From Xenophilus aerolatus (GTDB lineage Bacteria > Pseudomonadota > Gammaproteobacteria > Burkholderiales > Burkholderiaceae_C), in contig JASCNX010000005.1 of the NCBI GenBank assembly GCA_029968055.1, positions 410,346 to 474,345 of the forward strand: 64,000 nucleotides of DNA, given 5' to 3'. Under the pieces are notes generated by a model. That model ran no database searches. It worked only from the letters and a program-made list of their open reading frames with translations, and was not told the DNA's origin. Position numbers and translations under genes: made by a program. Within the stretch, counting starts at the first letter, position 1; each line of letters begins with the position of its first letter. Of the stretch, positions 1-9,414 are shown piece by piece.

Positions 1-2
1 TC

Positions 3-254
3 TCGCTGATGGATCGCCTTCTCGGCGTGTCCGTCGGCGACGTCCTGGACCATGTCGAGCTGCCCGAGCCGGTCAGGATCGCGGTCCTGAGCCGTGGGGG
101 ATTGCACGGCAGGCTCGTCGCATTGGCCGAGAGCTGCGAAACCGGGGGGCGGGAGGCGGCTGCCCTATCCGATTCCGTGTCGATGAGCGCGAACAAGGTG
201 AACGCCGCGCATCTCGCGGCGCTGGCCTGGGCGCAGGACGTGGCCTTCGTGTGA
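3..254 (+). CDS. C-terminal end of an EAL/HDOD-type signalling protein (partial)
   Basis: The reading frame is open from the left edge to TGA at 252-254, so the real start lies outside the window; the internal ATG at 9 is not a convincing start. The visible 83 residues begin SLMDRLLGVSVGDVLD and continue with VRIAVLSRGG and a small-residue-rich helix. This resembles the last part of the HDOD (modified HD-GYP) domain of EAL-HDOD signalling proteins, where a FSLLDxLLGxP stretch is usual. No catalytic residues are in view. The assignment rests on family resemblance of this tail only; another HDOD-only protein is possible. Confidence 0.55.
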   Translation, partial: SLMDRLLGVSVGDVLDHVELPEPVRIAVLSRGGLHGRLVALAESCETGGREAAALSDSVSMSANKVNAAHLAALAWAQDVAFV

Positions 255-355
255 GCGCCCCTGCGTGATGGCGCCTCAGCGGAATTCGCCGATGGCTTTG
301 TCCGCGTGCGAGTGAGACAATCCTCCACGGCCCCTCAGGCTTCTTGAGTGGAGTC

Positions 356-1777
356 ATGACCCTCTACGAACGTTGCGCGGACGACATTGCGGAGCTGATC
401 CGCAATGGCACCTTGCGGCCTGGCGACAAGCTGCCATCCGTGCGCGATGCGAGCCTGGCACGCGGCCTGAGCCGCTCGACGATCTTCCAAGCCTATTACC
501 GCCTCGAAGCCATGGGGCTGATCGAAGCGCGCGCACGTTCCGGCTACTACGTCAAATCAGGCGGCCTGCCCATCACGTGTCCGGAGCCGGGCGATTCGAA
601 CCCCGACGGCATGGCCAAAGACGTGGACGTCGGCCAGATGGTCTTCCAGTTGATCGGTGCCTTGAGCCGGCGCGATTTCGTGCCGCTCGGCTCGGCGTTC
701 CTGAGCCCGTCGCTCTGCCCGCTCGCCCGGCTGGCGCGGCACCTGGGAAGCGCGATGCGCGATTTCGATCCCTGGCGCCTGATCGAGGACCTGGCACCGG
801 GCAACGAGTCGCTGCGGCGCCACATCGTGTTGCGCTACGGCATGGACGGCATGGTCGTCCCGCCCACCGAAGTCGTGTTGACCAATGGTGGGATGGAGGG
901 GCTCAACCTGAGCCTGCAGGCGGTGACGCAGCCGGGCGATGTGGTGCTCGTCGAATCGCCGACGTTCTACGCCGCGCTGCAGGCGCTCGATCGGCTCAAA
1001 CTGCGCGCGCTGGAGGTCGCGACCTCGCCGGCCTGGGGCATCGACGTCGACGCCGTGGCCCAAGTCCTCAAGCGCCAGCGGGTGGCAGCGTGTTGGGTCA
1101 TGCCGAATTTCCAGAATCCCCTGGGCAGCTCGATGCCCGATGAGCGGAAGAAGGCACTGGTTGCGCTGCTTGCGGAGCACGAGATTCCACTGATCGAGGA
1201 CGACGTCTACGCCGAACTCTACTTCGGCCCAAGGAAGCCGCTTCCGGCCAAGGCCTGGGACACGCAGGGCCTCGTGATCCACTGCGGTTCCTTTTCCAAG
1301 TGCCTGGCACCGGGCTACCGCGTCGGCTGGGTGGCGGGCGGACGCTTCGCCGCGAGGATCGAGCAGATGCGCCTCATGTACACGCTCTCGCCAGCCATTC
1401 CGTCGGAGGCCGCCATTGCGGCGTATCTCGACGGCGGCGGTTACGACCGGCACCTGCGGCGCATGCGCGCAGCGCTTCTTCGCTATCGTTCGATCGCCAT
1501 GGAGGCCGTGCGGCTGCACTTTCCCGTCGGCACGAGCATGACGGCGCCGCAGGGCGGCTACTTTCTGTGGGTCGAGATGCCCGGGAGCGTGGACGCAGCC
1601 AGGCTGCATGCACTGGCGCGTGAGCGCGGCATCAGCCTCGCGCCGGGCGCGTTGTTCTCGAGCGACCCGCGATCGGCGCATTGCCTGCGCCTGAACTACG
1701 GGCATGCCTGCGACCCTCGCTTTGCACGCGCCATGCAGACGGTCGGGCGGCTCGCCGCCGACATGGTGCCGTGTTGA
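356..1777 (+). CDS. MocR/PdxR-type transcriptional regulator: GntR HTH fused to an aminotransferase-like domain
   Basis: This is a 473-residue fusion typical of the MocR subfamily of GntR regulators. Residues 1-70 form a winged helix (LPSVRDASLARGLSRSTIF, then a wing ending in SGYYV). After a linker, residues 105-470 form a fold-type I aminotransferase domain. The PLP-binding lysine is visible in GSFSKCLAPGYRVGW at K315, and NFQNPLG and EDDVYAEL are also family signatures. I chose ATG 356, which follows a GAGTGGAG ribosome site; an upstream in-frame TTG at 344 sits inside that site. The neighbours give no clear target. Such proteins often control pyridoxal, amino acid or amine genes, so ligand and target remain unknown. 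Confidence 0.88.
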   Translation: MTLYERCADDIAELIRNGTLRPGDKLPSVRDASLARGLSRSTIFQAYYRLEAMGLIEARARSGYYVKSGGLPITCPEPGDSNPDGMAKDVDVGQMVFQLIGALSRRDFVPLGSAFLSPSLCPLARLARHLGSAMRDFDPWRLIEDLAPGNESLRRHIVLRYGMDGMVVPPTEVVLTNGGMEGLNLSLQAVTQPGDVVLVESPTFYAALQALDRLKLRALEVATSPAWGIDVDAVAQVLKRQRVAACWVMPNFQNPLGSSMPDERKKALVALLAEHEIPLIEDDVYAELYFGPRKPLPAKAWDTQGLVIHCGSFSKCLAPGYRVGWVAGGRFAARIEQMRLMYTLSPAIPSEAAIAAYLDGGGYDRHLRRMRAALLRYRSIAMEAVRLHFPVGTSMTAPQGGYFLWVEMPGSVDAARLHALARERGISLAPGALFSSDPRSAHCLRLNYGHACDPRFARAMQTVGRLAADMVPC

Positions 1778-1787
1778 GCTCGCGCCT

Positions 1788-2471
1788 TCAGTGCGCGCCC
1801 AGTGCCGTCAGGTGCACCACCCGGTCGGCCCGACCCGCCGCGGATTCCGAATGCGTCACCAGCACCAGCGCCGCCCCCTGGCTGCGCGCCTCGGCCGCCA
1901 GCACGTCCATGACGCGGGCGGCGGTGGTGGGGTCGAGGTTGCCGGTCGGCTCGTCGGCCAGCAGCAGGGTGGGGCGGTGCACCAGCGCGCGGGCGATGGC
2001 CACCCGCTGCAGCTGGCCGCCGCTGAGCTGCTGCGGCAGGCGCGCGCCCAGGCCGTCGAGGCCGACGACGCGCAGCATCTCCTGCACACGTGCCTGCCGC
2101 GCCGCGGCGTCGGCTTCGCCCAGCAGCATCAGCGGCAGCGCGACGTTCTGTGCCACGTCCAGGTGAGGCAGCACGTGGAAGGCTTGGAACACGAAGCCGA
2201 CCCGGCGCCGCCGCCACAGGGCGCGCGCATCGGCGTCGAGGGTGCCCAGGTCGGTGCCGTCGACCACGATGCGCCCCGCATCCCAGTGGTCGAGGCCGGC
2301 CACGCAGTTCAGCAGCGTGGACTTGCCCACGCCCGACTCGCCCACGATGGCGACGAACTCGCCCGCCGCGACCTCGAAGCTCACGTCGCGGAACACGGCC
2401 ACCCGGTCCGGCGGCTCGCCGTAGTGCTTGGCGAGCGATTCGATCCGAAGGCGGGGCGCGGGCGTCGTCAT
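1788..2471 (-). CDS. ABC transporter ATP-binding protein, LolD/MacB-like, no permease nearby
   Basis: A 227-residue ABC ATPase. Walker A is GESGVGKST at 44-52, the Q-loop glutamine is Q96, the signature LSGGQ is at 149-153, Walker B is LLLADE followed by PTGNLD, and the H-loop histidine lies near 206 (VTHSES). The GESGxGKS form and PTGNLD ending are typical of the LolD/FtsE/MacB group that drives lipoprotein or peptide extraction. The start ATG overlaps the miaA stop (ATGA, 2468-2471), so it is translationally coupled to miaA. No membrane partner is encoded next to it, so its permease must be elsewhere or its substrate is unknown. It converges on the MocR gene with only 10 bases between. Confidence 0.88.
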   Translation of the reverse strand: MTTPAPRLRIESLAKHYGEPPDRVAVFRDVSFEVAAGEFVAIVGESGVGKSTLLNCVAGLDHWDAGRIVVDGTDLGTLDADARALWRRRRVGFVFQAFHVLPHLDVAQNVALPLMLLGEADAAARQARVQEMLRVVGLDGLGARLPQQLSGGQLQRVAIARALVHRPTLLLADEPTGNLDPTTAARVMDVLAAEARSQGAALVLVTHSESAAGRADRVVHLTALGAH

Positions 2472-3475
2472 GCTGCGCAGGCCGCCATCCGTTGTACCGC
2501 CTGCGCGGTCGCATCGGGCGCATCGCAGGCGATGACGGTGCGCGCCGGCATGCTGCGCAGCCAGGTGATCTGCCGCTTGGCCAGCTGGCGCGTGGCGGCG
2601 ATGCCCTTGTCGCGGAAGGCGGCGATGGCGGCAGCGTCGGGCCGCTCGCCCGCCGTGTCGAACAGCGCCCAGGCCTGTCGGTAGCCAACGCAGCGGATCG
2701 CGGGCAGCTCGGCGTGCAGGTCGCCGCGTGCGCGCAGGGCGCGCACCTCGTCGAGGAAGCCGGCGTCCAGCATGGCGTCGAAGCGTTGTGCGATGCGCGC
2801 ATGCAGCCAGGCGCGGTCCTGCGGTTCGAGAGAAAAAAGGGCGCCGGCGCCTGTTCCGTTGGCGTGAGCAGTGACGTTTTCTGCAGGGCCCGGCATCGCG
2901 GCGGCGCGCTGCTGGAAGTCGGAGATCGGCCGTCCCGTGCTGTGCCACACCTCCAGCGCGCGCTGGATGCGCTGGCTGTCGTGCGGCGCCAGGCGTGCGG
3001 CCGTGCGCGGGTCCACCTCGGCCAGGCGCGCATGCAGCGCCGGCCAGCCCTGGGCGGCGGCCTCGGCATCGAGCATCGCGCGCACGGCCGGGTCGGCCGC
3101 CGGCATGGCGTCGATGCCGTCGATCAGTGCCTTGAAGTACAGCATGGTGCCGCCCACCAGCAGCGGCAGTGCACCGCGCGCGTGGATGGCGTCGATGAGC
3201 CGGGTCGCGTCGGCCACGAAGGCGGCTGCGCTGTAGCGCTCGGCGGGGTCGCGGATGTCGATCAGGTGGTGAGGCACCTGCGCGCGCTCGGCGGCGCTCG
3301 GCTTGGCGGTGCCGATGTCCATGCCGCGGTAGACCAGCGCGGAGTCGACGCTGACGATCTCCACAGCGCGGTGCGGCGCGAGGTGGGCGGCCAGCGCCAG
3401 GGCGGCCGCGGTCTTGCCACTCGCGGTGGGGCCGGCCAAGCCGATCCAGGGTGGCGTGCGCGCGTCAGCGGGCAT
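2468..3475 (-). CDS. miaA: tRNA dimethylallyltransferase MiaA
   Basis: Transfers a dimethylallyl group to N6 of A37 in tRNAs reading UNN codons. The 335-residue protein has the P-loop GPTASGKT at 15-22, the [16 protein letters not shown] block near 44-59 and the [14 protein letters not shown] segment, all diagnostic; its length is close to the family norm. Its start overlaps the end of the upstream MFS gene by 11 bases and its stop overlaps the ABC ATPase start, so the three are probably one transcript. The mutL-miaA association is conserved in proteobacteria, although here two genes lie between them. A possible repeat-derived insertion is discussed among the findings. Confidence 0.96.
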   Translation of the reverse strand: MPADARTPPWIGLAGPTASGKTAAALALAAHLAPHRAVEIVSVDSALVYRGMDIGTAKPSAAERAQVPHHLIDIRDPAERYSAAAFVADATRLIDAIHARGALPLLVGGTMLYFKALIDGIDAMPAADPAVRAMLDAEAAAQGWPALHARLAEVDPRTAARLAPHDSQRIQRALEVWHSTGRPISDFQQRAAAMPGPAENVTAHANGTGAGALFSLEPQDRAWLHARIAQRFDAMLDAGFLDEVRALRARGDLHAELPAIRCVGYRQAWALFDTAGERPDAAAIAAFRDKGIAATRQLAKRQITWLRSMPARTVIACDAPDATAQAVQRMAACAA

Positions 3476-4742
3476 GGCGGTCTCCGCCGAAGCGTGGCAC
3501 GACCGTCCAGGCCAGCACCGCGATGCAGCCGCTCCAGAACCAGATGCCCAGCGCCAGCGGGCGCGTGGTGCCGTCCATGTGGGTGCCGAGCCAGCCGCCG
3601 ATGCCGAAAGCGGCGAGCATCATGATGAAGCCGTTGAGCGCCGACGCCGCACCCGCCGCCTGCGGGAAGGGGCCCACGGCGCCGGTCTGCCCGCAGGGCT
3701 GGTGCACCCCGTGGCCGAGCATCACCAGCGTGAGTGGCGCGGCGATGGCCCACACCGCCTGCACGCCGGCCAGCGCCAGCGCGCCCATCAGCGTGCCGCC
3801 GGCCAGGCTCAGCACCGCGCCGCGCGCCACGCTGCCGCGCACGCCGTGCCGGGCCAGCCAGTGCCGGCACAGGAAGGTGCCGGCGATGTAGGCCAGCGAG
3901 TTCCACAGCATCACCAGGCCGTAGCCCGTGCGCGAGAGCCCCAGCACCTGCAGGAAGACGAAGGACGACGATGCGAGGAAGGTGAAGAGCAGCCCATACG
4001 CGGCCGTGGTGAGCGCCGAGAAGGTGAGGAAGGTCGGGTGCCGCAGCACGGTGCCCCAGGTGCGCGCGATGGCCGAGGGCCGCAGCGCGTTCGTGTCGGG
4101 CCGCGGCAGCGATTCGCGAAAACGCAGCGCCACCAGCGCCAGCGTGCCGGCGCCGAAGAGGGCCGGCACGGCCAGCGCGAAGCGCCAGCCCAGCCCGTCG
4201 GTGACCAGGCCGCCCACCGGCGCGCACAGGCAGGCGATCACGCCCAGGCCGGTGAGCGCGCGCGACATCACGCGCGCCCCTTCGGCCGGCTGGTACAGGT
4301 CGCGCACGATGGCGCGCGCCGCCATCACCGCGGCCCCCATGGCCGCGCCCTGCAGCGCGCGCAGCGCGATCAGCCCTTCGATCGACGGCGCGAGCGCGGT
4401 ACCGGTCGCCGCGAGCACGTACGCCGACAGGCCGGCCAGCAACACGGGGCGGCGGCCGAAGCGGTCCGACAGCGGCCCCAGCACGAGTTGCGAGGCGCCG
4501 AAGGCCAGCAGCAGCGCCGTCAGCGTGAGCTGCGCCTGCGCGATGTGCCCGCCGAAGCCGGCCGTGAGCGCGGGCAGCGCCGGCAGGTACAGGTCGGTGG
4601 TGACGGGCTGGATGCCCAGCAGCAGCGCCAGCGCGAGCACCAGCACGCCCGGCGTCGTGCCGGGGCGGGGGGTGGACAGGGAGGATTCGGTGGCGGCCAC
4701 GCCCGCGACACTGGGGCGGGCCGGCGCATGGGGCGGGGCCAT
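3465..4742 (-). CDS. Bcr/CflA-family multidrug efflux MFS transporter
   Basis: A 425-residue inner-membrane protein with about 12 hydrophobic helices. The early motif [17 protein letters not shown] and the loop motif [16 protein letters not shown] are characteristic of the Bcr/CflA drug:proton antiporters, which export bicyclomycin, chloramphenicol or sulfonamides in characterised members. I chose ATG 4742 ([10 protein letters not shown]); reading further upstream gives only an arginine-rich stretch with no membrane character. It overlaps miaA by 11 bases and probably heads that transcript. The substrate cannot be told from sequence. Confidence 0.88.
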   Translation of the reverse strand: MAPPHAPARPSVAGVAATESSLSTPRPGTTPGVLVLALALLLGIQPVTTDLYLPALPALTAGFGGHIAQAQLTLTALLLAFGASQLVLGPLSDRFGRRPVLLAGLSAYVLAATGTALAPSIEGLIALRALQGAAMGAAVMAARAIVRDLYQPAEGARVMSRALTGLGVIACLCAPVGGLVTDGLGWRFALAVPALFGAGTLALVALRFRESLPRPDTNALRPSAIARTWGTVLRHPTFLTFSALTTAAYGLLFTFLASSSFVFLQVLGLSRTGYGLVMLWNSLAYIAGTFLCRHWLARHGVRGSVARGAVLSLAGGTLMGALALAGVQAVWAIAAPLTLVMLGHGVHQPCGQTGAVGPFPQAAGAASALNGFIMMLAAFGIGGWLGTHMDGTTRPLALGIWFWSGCIAVLAWTVVPRFGGDRHAR

Positions 4743-4827
4743 CGGCCCGAGGGTAGCAAATGGCCGCGGCGCCCGGCCGCACGGAAGGTGGCAGCGAATC
4801 CGGCGTGGCCGAGCAGGCCGCCCGTTC

Positions 4828-5793
4828 TCAGATGGCCTGCGTGGTCCGCGGCGCGCGGGCGCGCACCTCGCGCGCCGTCGGGGCACGCGGTGCGGGCGCG
4901 GGGGCGGCGACGGGCGCCGCCTCGTCGCTGGCGAGCACGGGCGCCGGCTCCTTCATCTGGAAGAGCTGGCTCAGCGCGGCCTTGTACTGCACCTCGCCAA
5001 TGGAATTGGTGTTGTGGTGCGAACCGCCCTCGACCAGCACGAACATCTTCGGCCCCGTGGCCGCGTCGTAGAGCTTGCGGCCCAGCGTGGGGTTGATCAG
5101 CGTGTCGTTCGAGCCGTGCACCACCAGCAGCGGCGAGCCGATGGTCTTGACCTTGTTGATCGCCTCGAAGCGCTGCGTGACCAGCGCGCTGAACGGCAGC
5201 CAGCCCCATTTGAAGCTGCTCACGACGTCGGTGATGGAGGTGAAGGTGCTCTCGACGATGACGCCGCTCTCGTCCTTGACGTGCGAGGCCAGGTCGATGC
5301 CGATGGCGCCGCCCAGCGAGTGGCCGAAGATGTAGCGGTGCTGTTGGGGGTACTTCTTGGCCAGCCAATCCCACGCGGCGCGGGCGTCCTCGCGCGCCGA
5401 ATCCTCGGACGGCAGCGCCTTGGTGCTCTTGCCGAAGCCGCGGTAGTCGATGGCCAGCACCGAAAAGCCCAGTTCGTGCATGCGCTGGATGCGCGGGGCC
5501 GAGCCGGCCACGTTGTAGCGCGCACCGTGCAGGTAGAGCATCACGGGGCGGTCGGGCGTCATGGGGGCGTCGCCCAGCCACAAGCCGTGCAGGCGGGCCG
5601 GCTGGCCGGTCACCGTGGACTGGTAGTCGATCCACACGTCCTGCATGCCGGCCGTCATGGCGGCGGTGTTGCCCCAGCTGCGGTCGCTGGGCTGGAAGAT
5701 CCATTCGCGCTGCCGCTCGTCGAGGGTCGAGCAGCCGGCCGCGAGCAGGGCGCAAAGTGAGACGGCCGATGCGAACAGGGACCAGCGTTTCAT
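4828..5793 (-). CDS. alpha/beta hydrolase, predicted lipoprotein (BEM46/abhydrolase type)
   Basis: A 321-residue serine hydrolase. The N-terminus is a lipoprotein signal with lipobox LAAGC (Cys21). The oxyanion-side motif is YLHGARYN, the nucleophile elbow is FGHSLGG with Ser159, the acid is probably Asp in HGSNDTLI, and the histidine lies in EGGSHHN near residue 256. The last 40 residues are rich in Pro and Ala and look disordered. It is likely anchored to a membrane facing the periplasm and cuts an ester or thioester; the substrate is unknown. It sits alone between mutL and the MFS gene, with an 85-base gap downstream and a 303-base gap upstream. Confidence 0.8.
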   Translation of the reverse strand: MKRWSLFASAVSLCALLAAGCSTLDERQREWIFQPSDRSWGNTAAMTAGMQDVWIDYQSTVTGQPARLHGLWLGDAPMTPDRPVMLYLHGARYNVAGSAPRIQRMHELGFSVLAIDYRGFGKSTKALPSEDSAREDARAAWDWLAKKYPQQHRYIFGHSLGGAIGIDLASHVKDESGVIVESTFTSITDVVSSFKWGWLPFSALVTQRFEAINKVKTIGSPLLVVHGSNDTLINPTLGRKLYDAATGPKMFVLVEGGSHHNTNSIGEVQYKAALSQLFQMKEPAPVLASDEAAPVAAPAPAPRAPTAREVRARAPRTTQAI

Positions 5794-6096
5794 GGGGCAG
5801 AAAGAGAGCGATAGCCGGTCGAAAGTTCAAACCGATTGGCCGGGGATGGACCGACACCACATCCCGGTAACTCCCCGAAACAACGCTCTGCGGCGTCTGC
5901 AACGGACCATGCAACGGGCGTGCCTGCGTGTCGGATGACACTGGAAAACCCTGGGAAGTCTCCGCAGGTAACCGCTTTCAGGTGTCGAAATTAACCGGAA
6001 AGGCCGCGCAAAACCACAGGGCGCGCCCGGATGGCCATGCCTGGAACCCGCCCGTTCGGAGGCTGCGGCCGTGCAGACGGTTACAGGCGCGCGGGC
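5794..6096. other. 303-base gap without a recognisable gene
   Basis: Between the start of the hydrolase gene and the end of mutL. Short open frames exist on both strands but none has a ribosome site, codon pattern or recognisable product. A GC-rich hairpin (about 6088-6109, GCGCGGGC pairing with GCCCGCGC) overlaps the mutL stop and may help end mutL transcription. The rest presumably holds the hydrolase promoter; I could not pick a convincing -35/-10 pair. No RNA gene was recognised. Confidence 0.5.
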
Positions 6097-7998
6097 TCAG
6101 CGCCCGCGCAGAAACAGGGCGTCGAGCTCGCGAACGCTCAGTTGCCGCCAGGTCGGGCGGCCGTGGTTGCACTGGTCGGAGCGCTCGGTGGCCTCCATCT
6201 GGCGCAGCAGGGCGTTCATCTCCTCGAGCGTGAGGCGGCGGTTGGCCCGCACCGCGCCGTGGCAGGCCATGGTGCCCAGCAGCTCGTTCTGGGCGCGCTG
6301 CACCACGGTGCTGGCGTCGTGCTGCGCCAGCTCGGCCAGCACGCTGCGCGCCAGCTCGACCGGATCGCCGTCGGCGAGCGAACTGGGCACCGCCCGCACC
6401 GCCAGGGTGCGTGGCGAGAAGGGGGTGATCTCCAGGCCCAGCGTCGGCAGCACCTCGGCGCAGGCTTCGGCGGTGGCGACCTCCTGCGGCGTGGCGGCGA
6501 AGGTGGCGGGGATGAGCAGGGGCTGGCTGGCCGTCTTTCCACCATCTGCGGCACCGTCGAGCTGCGCCTTGAGCCGCTCGTAGACGATGCGCTCGTGCGC
6601 CGCGTGCATGTCGACGATCACCAGGCCCTGGCTGTTCTCGGCCAGGATGTAGATGCCGTGCAGCTGGGCGAGCGCGCGGCCCAGCGGCCAGGCGTCGTCG
6701 GGCGCGCCCGCAGCGGCGGCGGGCTGCGGCGCCACGAAGGGTGCGGCGGGCGCTGCGAAGCCGGGGCGGCCGTCGCCCGGTTGTGGGCGGTTGGCTGCGG
6801 CGGGTGCCGGCGCAGTGGGCCACATGGCAGCCATGTCGCCCACGCCGCGTTCCGCTACGAAATTGATAGCTGGTTGCGCCCACGGGGCGGGCGTTGGAGG
6901 CACATTTGGCTTGAAAAGCGGCGCCGGGCGGCCGGTGGCGGCATCGGTGGCGGTGGCGCCGCCGGCGCGCGGTGCGGCCAGCGCGTTCTCGATCGCGTGG
7001 CGCACCGCTTGGTGCACCTCGCGCCCGTCGCGAAAGCGCACCTCGATCTTGGTTGGGTGCACGTTCACGTCCACGCGCGCCGGATCGATCGCGAGGTGCA
7101 GCGCGAAGACCGGCTGGCGCTGGCCGTGCAGCACGTCCTCGTAGGCGCTGCGCACCGCGTGCGCGAGCACCTTGTCGCGCACGAAGCGGCCGTTGACGTA
7201 GAAGTACTGCTGGTCGCCCCGCGAGCGCGCCGCGTCGGGCACGCCGGCATAGCCGCTCACCCGCACCGGGCCCACGCCATGTTCGACCGGCACGCTCTGC
7301 GCCACGAACTCGTCGCCGAACACGTCCGCCAGCCGGCGGGCGGTGTCGGCGGCCGGCCGCCACTGCTCGACCAGCTTGCCCTCGTGCCAGACTGCGAAGC
7401 CGACGTCGGGCCGCGCCAGCGCATGGCGGCGCACGGCCTCCAGGCAATGGGCGAGCTCGGTCGCGTCGGTCTTGAGGAACTTGCGGCGTGCGGGCGTGGC
7501 GTAGAACAGCTCGCGCACCTCCACCGTGGTGCCACGCGAGCGCGCCACCGGCCGCAGCTCGCCGGTGCGGCCGTCGAGCAGCCAGGCGCTGTCGGCGTCG
7601 GCATGGCGCGAGAGCACGCTCATGTCGGCAATGGCGTTGATGGCGGCCAGCGCCTCGCCCCGGAAACCCATGGTGCCGACCGCTTCGAGGTCGTCGAGGC
7701 TGGCGATCTTGCTGGTGGCGTGGCGCCGCAGCGCGATCGGCAGTTCTTCGCGCGGGATGCCGATGCCGTCGTCCTCGACCGAGATCAGCCGCACGCCGCC
7801 GGCCAGCAGGCGCACGGTCACCTGCGTCGCGCCCGCGTCGAGCGCGTTGTCGACCAGTTCCCGCACCACCGAGGCCGGCCGTTCCACGACCTCGCCGGCG
7901 GCGATCTGGCTGATCAGTTCGTCGGGCAGTTCGCGGATGGGGCGGCGGGCGCCGTCGCCCTGCGCGGGCGGCGGGAGGGAGGAGGGAAGGGCACTCAC
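6097..7998 (-). CDS. mutL: DNA mismatch repair protein MutL, endonuclease-type
   Basis: Links MutS mismatch recognition to strand cutting. The N-terminal GHKL ATPase shows RELVDNALDAG (catalytic Glu47, Mg-binding Asn51), DDGIGI (76-81) and GFRGEAL (111-117). A Pro/Ala-rich linker spans about 335-430. The C-terminal dimer domain carries DMHAAHERIVYE near 457-468, which fits the DQHAx2Ex4E nuclease motif with Met for Gln, plus MACHGAVRA and CNHGRPTW. These indicate the latent endonuclease form found in bacteria without MutH. Total 633 residues. The gene starts 9 bases after the upstream hydrolase, so it may be co-transcribed. Part of the linker appears to derive from an interspersed repeat (see 6854-6916). 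Confidence 0.96.
   Translation of the reverse strand: MSALPSSLPPPAQGDGARRPIRELPDELISQIAAGEVVERPASVVRELVDNALDAGATQVTVRLLAGGVRLISVEDDGIGIPREELPIALRRHATSKIASLDDLEAVGTMGFRGEALAAINAIADMSVLSRHADADSAWLLDGRTGELRPVARSRGTTVEVRELFYATPARRKFLKTDATELAHCLEAVRRHALARPDVGFAVWHEGKLVEQWRPAADTARRLADVFGDEFVAQSVPVEHGVGPVRVSGYAGVPDAARSRGDQQYFYVNGRFVRDKVLAHAVRSAYEDVLHGQRQPVFALHLAIDPARVDVNVHPTKIEVRFRDGREVHQAVRHAIENALAAPRAGGATATDAATGRPAPLFKPNVPPTPAPWAQPAINFVAERGVGDMAAMWPTAPAPAAANRPQPGDGRPGFAAPAAPFVAPQPAAAAGAPDDAWPLGRALAQLHGIYILAENSQGLVIVDMHAAHERIVYERLKAQLDGAADGGKTASQPLLIPATFAATPQEVATAEACAEVLPTLGLEITPFSPRTLAVRAVPSSLADGDPVELARSVLAELAQHDASTVVQRAQNELLGTMACHGAVRANRRLTLEEMNALLRQMEATERSDQCNHGRPTWRQLSVRELDALFLRGR
6854..6916 (+). 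repeat. putative interspersed repeat embedded in the mutL coding sequence
   Basis: An island of different composition inside GC-rich mutL. It begins with the 17-base inverted repeat GCTACGAAATTGATAGC (6854-6870), continues with a TTGCGCCC...GCGGGCG block, then GGAGGC and ACATTTGGC up to GAAA at 6913-6916. From memory, elements of this form (GCTA-AT-rich-TAGC, then TGCGCCC, then GGCGTTGGAGGC) recur between genes in Comamonadaceae. On the mutL strand it encodes residues of about 361-382 (FKPNVPPTPAPWAQPAINF) in the flexible linker, without breaking the frame. Confidence 0.55.
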
Positions 7999-8007
7999 CG
8001 GTCGATT

Positions 8008-8892
8008 CTAGGAGTCGGTGCTTGCCCTGCCTGGCCCGAGGTGTTGGCGCAGGAAGGCACCCACGCGCATCTGGTAGTCGGCGGGCGCGTGACGGTGCAG
8101 ATCCACGTGCGCTGCACCCGCCACGATCCACAGCCCGGCCGTGGCGCCTGCCCGGTCGCGGAGTTGGCGCGTCTCGTCGGGCGGGGTGTGCCGGTCGAGC
8201 TCGCCGCCCAGGACCAAGACAGGCGCCGACAACTGCGCCATGCGGTCGATGGGGCGCAACTCGTCCGGTCGCACTCCGGTGCGCCAGGGCAACTGCGTCA
8301 GCAACAGCGGCGCGAGCGGCGGGCCGGCGGCGCCCAGCACGCGATGCAGCCGATTGCGCAACGCGTCGTCGATGGTTGGGTACATCGATTCAAGCACCAG
8401 GGCCTTCACACCGGGCAATGCAGGCGCCAGCACCGTCGACGCGGCACCGAGCGATACGCCGACGACGGCGATGGCTTCGCCGGGCCATCGCGAGGCCATG
8501 TACTGCAGCGCGGCGCTCACGCCTGCCGATTCGCGCGCCCCGAATGTGATGCGTTCGCCCGCGCTTTCGCCGTGGGAAGGGAGGTCGATCAACAGCACGG
8601 CGCGGCCTTCACCGTGCAGCCAAAGGGCGCGCGCGAGCATCTGACGCCGGTCGGACCGCACACCGTGCAACAGCAGAACGGCGCCGCGGCCCGGCGCGCC
8701 GTCGGCCGCCCAGCCCGCCACGGTACCGCCCGAGGTCGTGGCAAAGCCCACCGTCGCGCCGTGCAGCGCGGCTGGCGGCGTGCCGATCGCTCGCTGAACG
8801 GGGCGACTCAGCAGTTCGCCGACTGCCAGCACGGCCAGGGCCGCTACAGGTGCTGCGCAGGCGGCCAGCGCCAGCCAGTTCCGCCTAAACAT
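8008..8892 (-). CDS. alpha/beta hydrolase with N-terminal membrane anchor
   Basis: A 294-residue hydrolase of the abhydrolase/BEM46 type. One hydrophobic segment (residues 6-27) at the N-terminus looks like an uncleaved anchor or signal. Then come LLLHGVRSDRRQM, DLPSHGES and the nucleophile elbow GVSLGA with Ser147; the acid is probably Asp in GGELDRHTPP and the base His in GAAHVDLH. It overlaps the preceding GNAT gene by 8 bases and ends 9 bases before mutL, so GNAT, hydrolase and mutL may be one transcript. The substrate is unknown. It is the second such hydrolase within 4 kb but is not closely similar to the first. Confidence 0.8.
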   Translation of the reverse strand: MFRRNWLALAACAAPVAALAVLAVGELLSRPVQRAIGTPPAALHGATVGFATTSGGTVAGWAADGAPGRGAVLLLHGVRSDRRQMLARALWLHGEGRAVLLIDLPSHGESAGERITFGARESAGVSAALQYMASRWPGEAIAVVGVSLGAASTVLAPALPGVKALVLESMYPTIDDALRNRLHRVLGAAGPPLAPLLLTQLPWRTGVRPDELRPIDRMAQLSAPVLVLGGELDRHTPPDETRQLRDRAGATAGLWIVAGAAHVDLHRHAPADYQMRVGAFLRQHLGPGRASTDS

Positions 8893-9406
8893 GTATCAGC
8901 GTCTTGAACATCACATGCGCATCGACATACCCGTGCACCGGGTGCCGGAAGGCGCCCGGCAGCGTGCCCACGATGTCGAAACCGTGGCGCTGCCACAGCC
9001 GCACGGCGCCTTCGTTGGTGGAAACGACGAAGTTGAACTGCATGGCGCGAAAGCCCATCCGGCGCGCCTCGCCCTGCGAGTGTTCGCACATCGCCGCGGC
9101 AATGCCGCGTCCGCGCGCAGCCTCGGCCGTCACGTAGCCGCAGTTGCACACATGCGCGCCCTGGCCGGGCTGGTTGGGCTTGATGAAGTACGTACCGAGG
9201 ATGCTGCCGTCCGCATCGCAGGCCACGAAGGTGGCGGCCGGGGCCGCGACCCAGGCAGCACGGGCGGCCGCCTCGGAGATGTCTGGCGGGTAGCTGTAGG
9301 TGTCGGCGCGCGCGAAGGTCGGCGCCAGCAGGGCCCAGACGGCGGGCCAGTCGGCGGCGTCGAGCGGGCGGATCTGGAACGGGGTTTTCGCGAAGGGGGT
9401 GCTCAT
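8885..9406 (-). CDS. GNAT-family N-acetyltransferase
   Basis: A 173-residue acetyl-CoA-dependent acetyltransferase. The fold is visible as IRPLDAADWPAVWALL at the start, the substrate strand GTYFIKPNQPGQG, and the CoA-binding region VTAEAARGRGIAAAMCEHSQ (the R/QxxGxG/A motif) near 95-114, followed by AMQFNFVVSTNEGAVRLWQRHGF, typical of the family. The substrate is not evident. It heads the minus-strand run to mutL and diverges from dedA, with only 23 bases between the two starts; one AT box there could serve both genes. Confidence 0.88.
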   Translation of the reverse strand: MSTPFAKTPFQIRPLDAADWPAVWALLAPTFARADTYSYPPDISEAAARAAWVAAPAATFVACDADGSILGTYFIKPNQPGQGAHVCNCGYVTAEAARGRGIAAAMCEHSQGEARRMGFRAMQFNFVVSTNEGAVRLWQRHGFDIVGTLPGAFRHPVHGYVDAHVMFKTLIHV

Positions 9407-9414
9407 GGGCCCGG

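Noticed and set aside
5794..6096. possible small RNA gene in the 303-base gap before mutL end
   Set aside because: No promoter plus terminator pair could be recognised, and no known RNA fold was seen.
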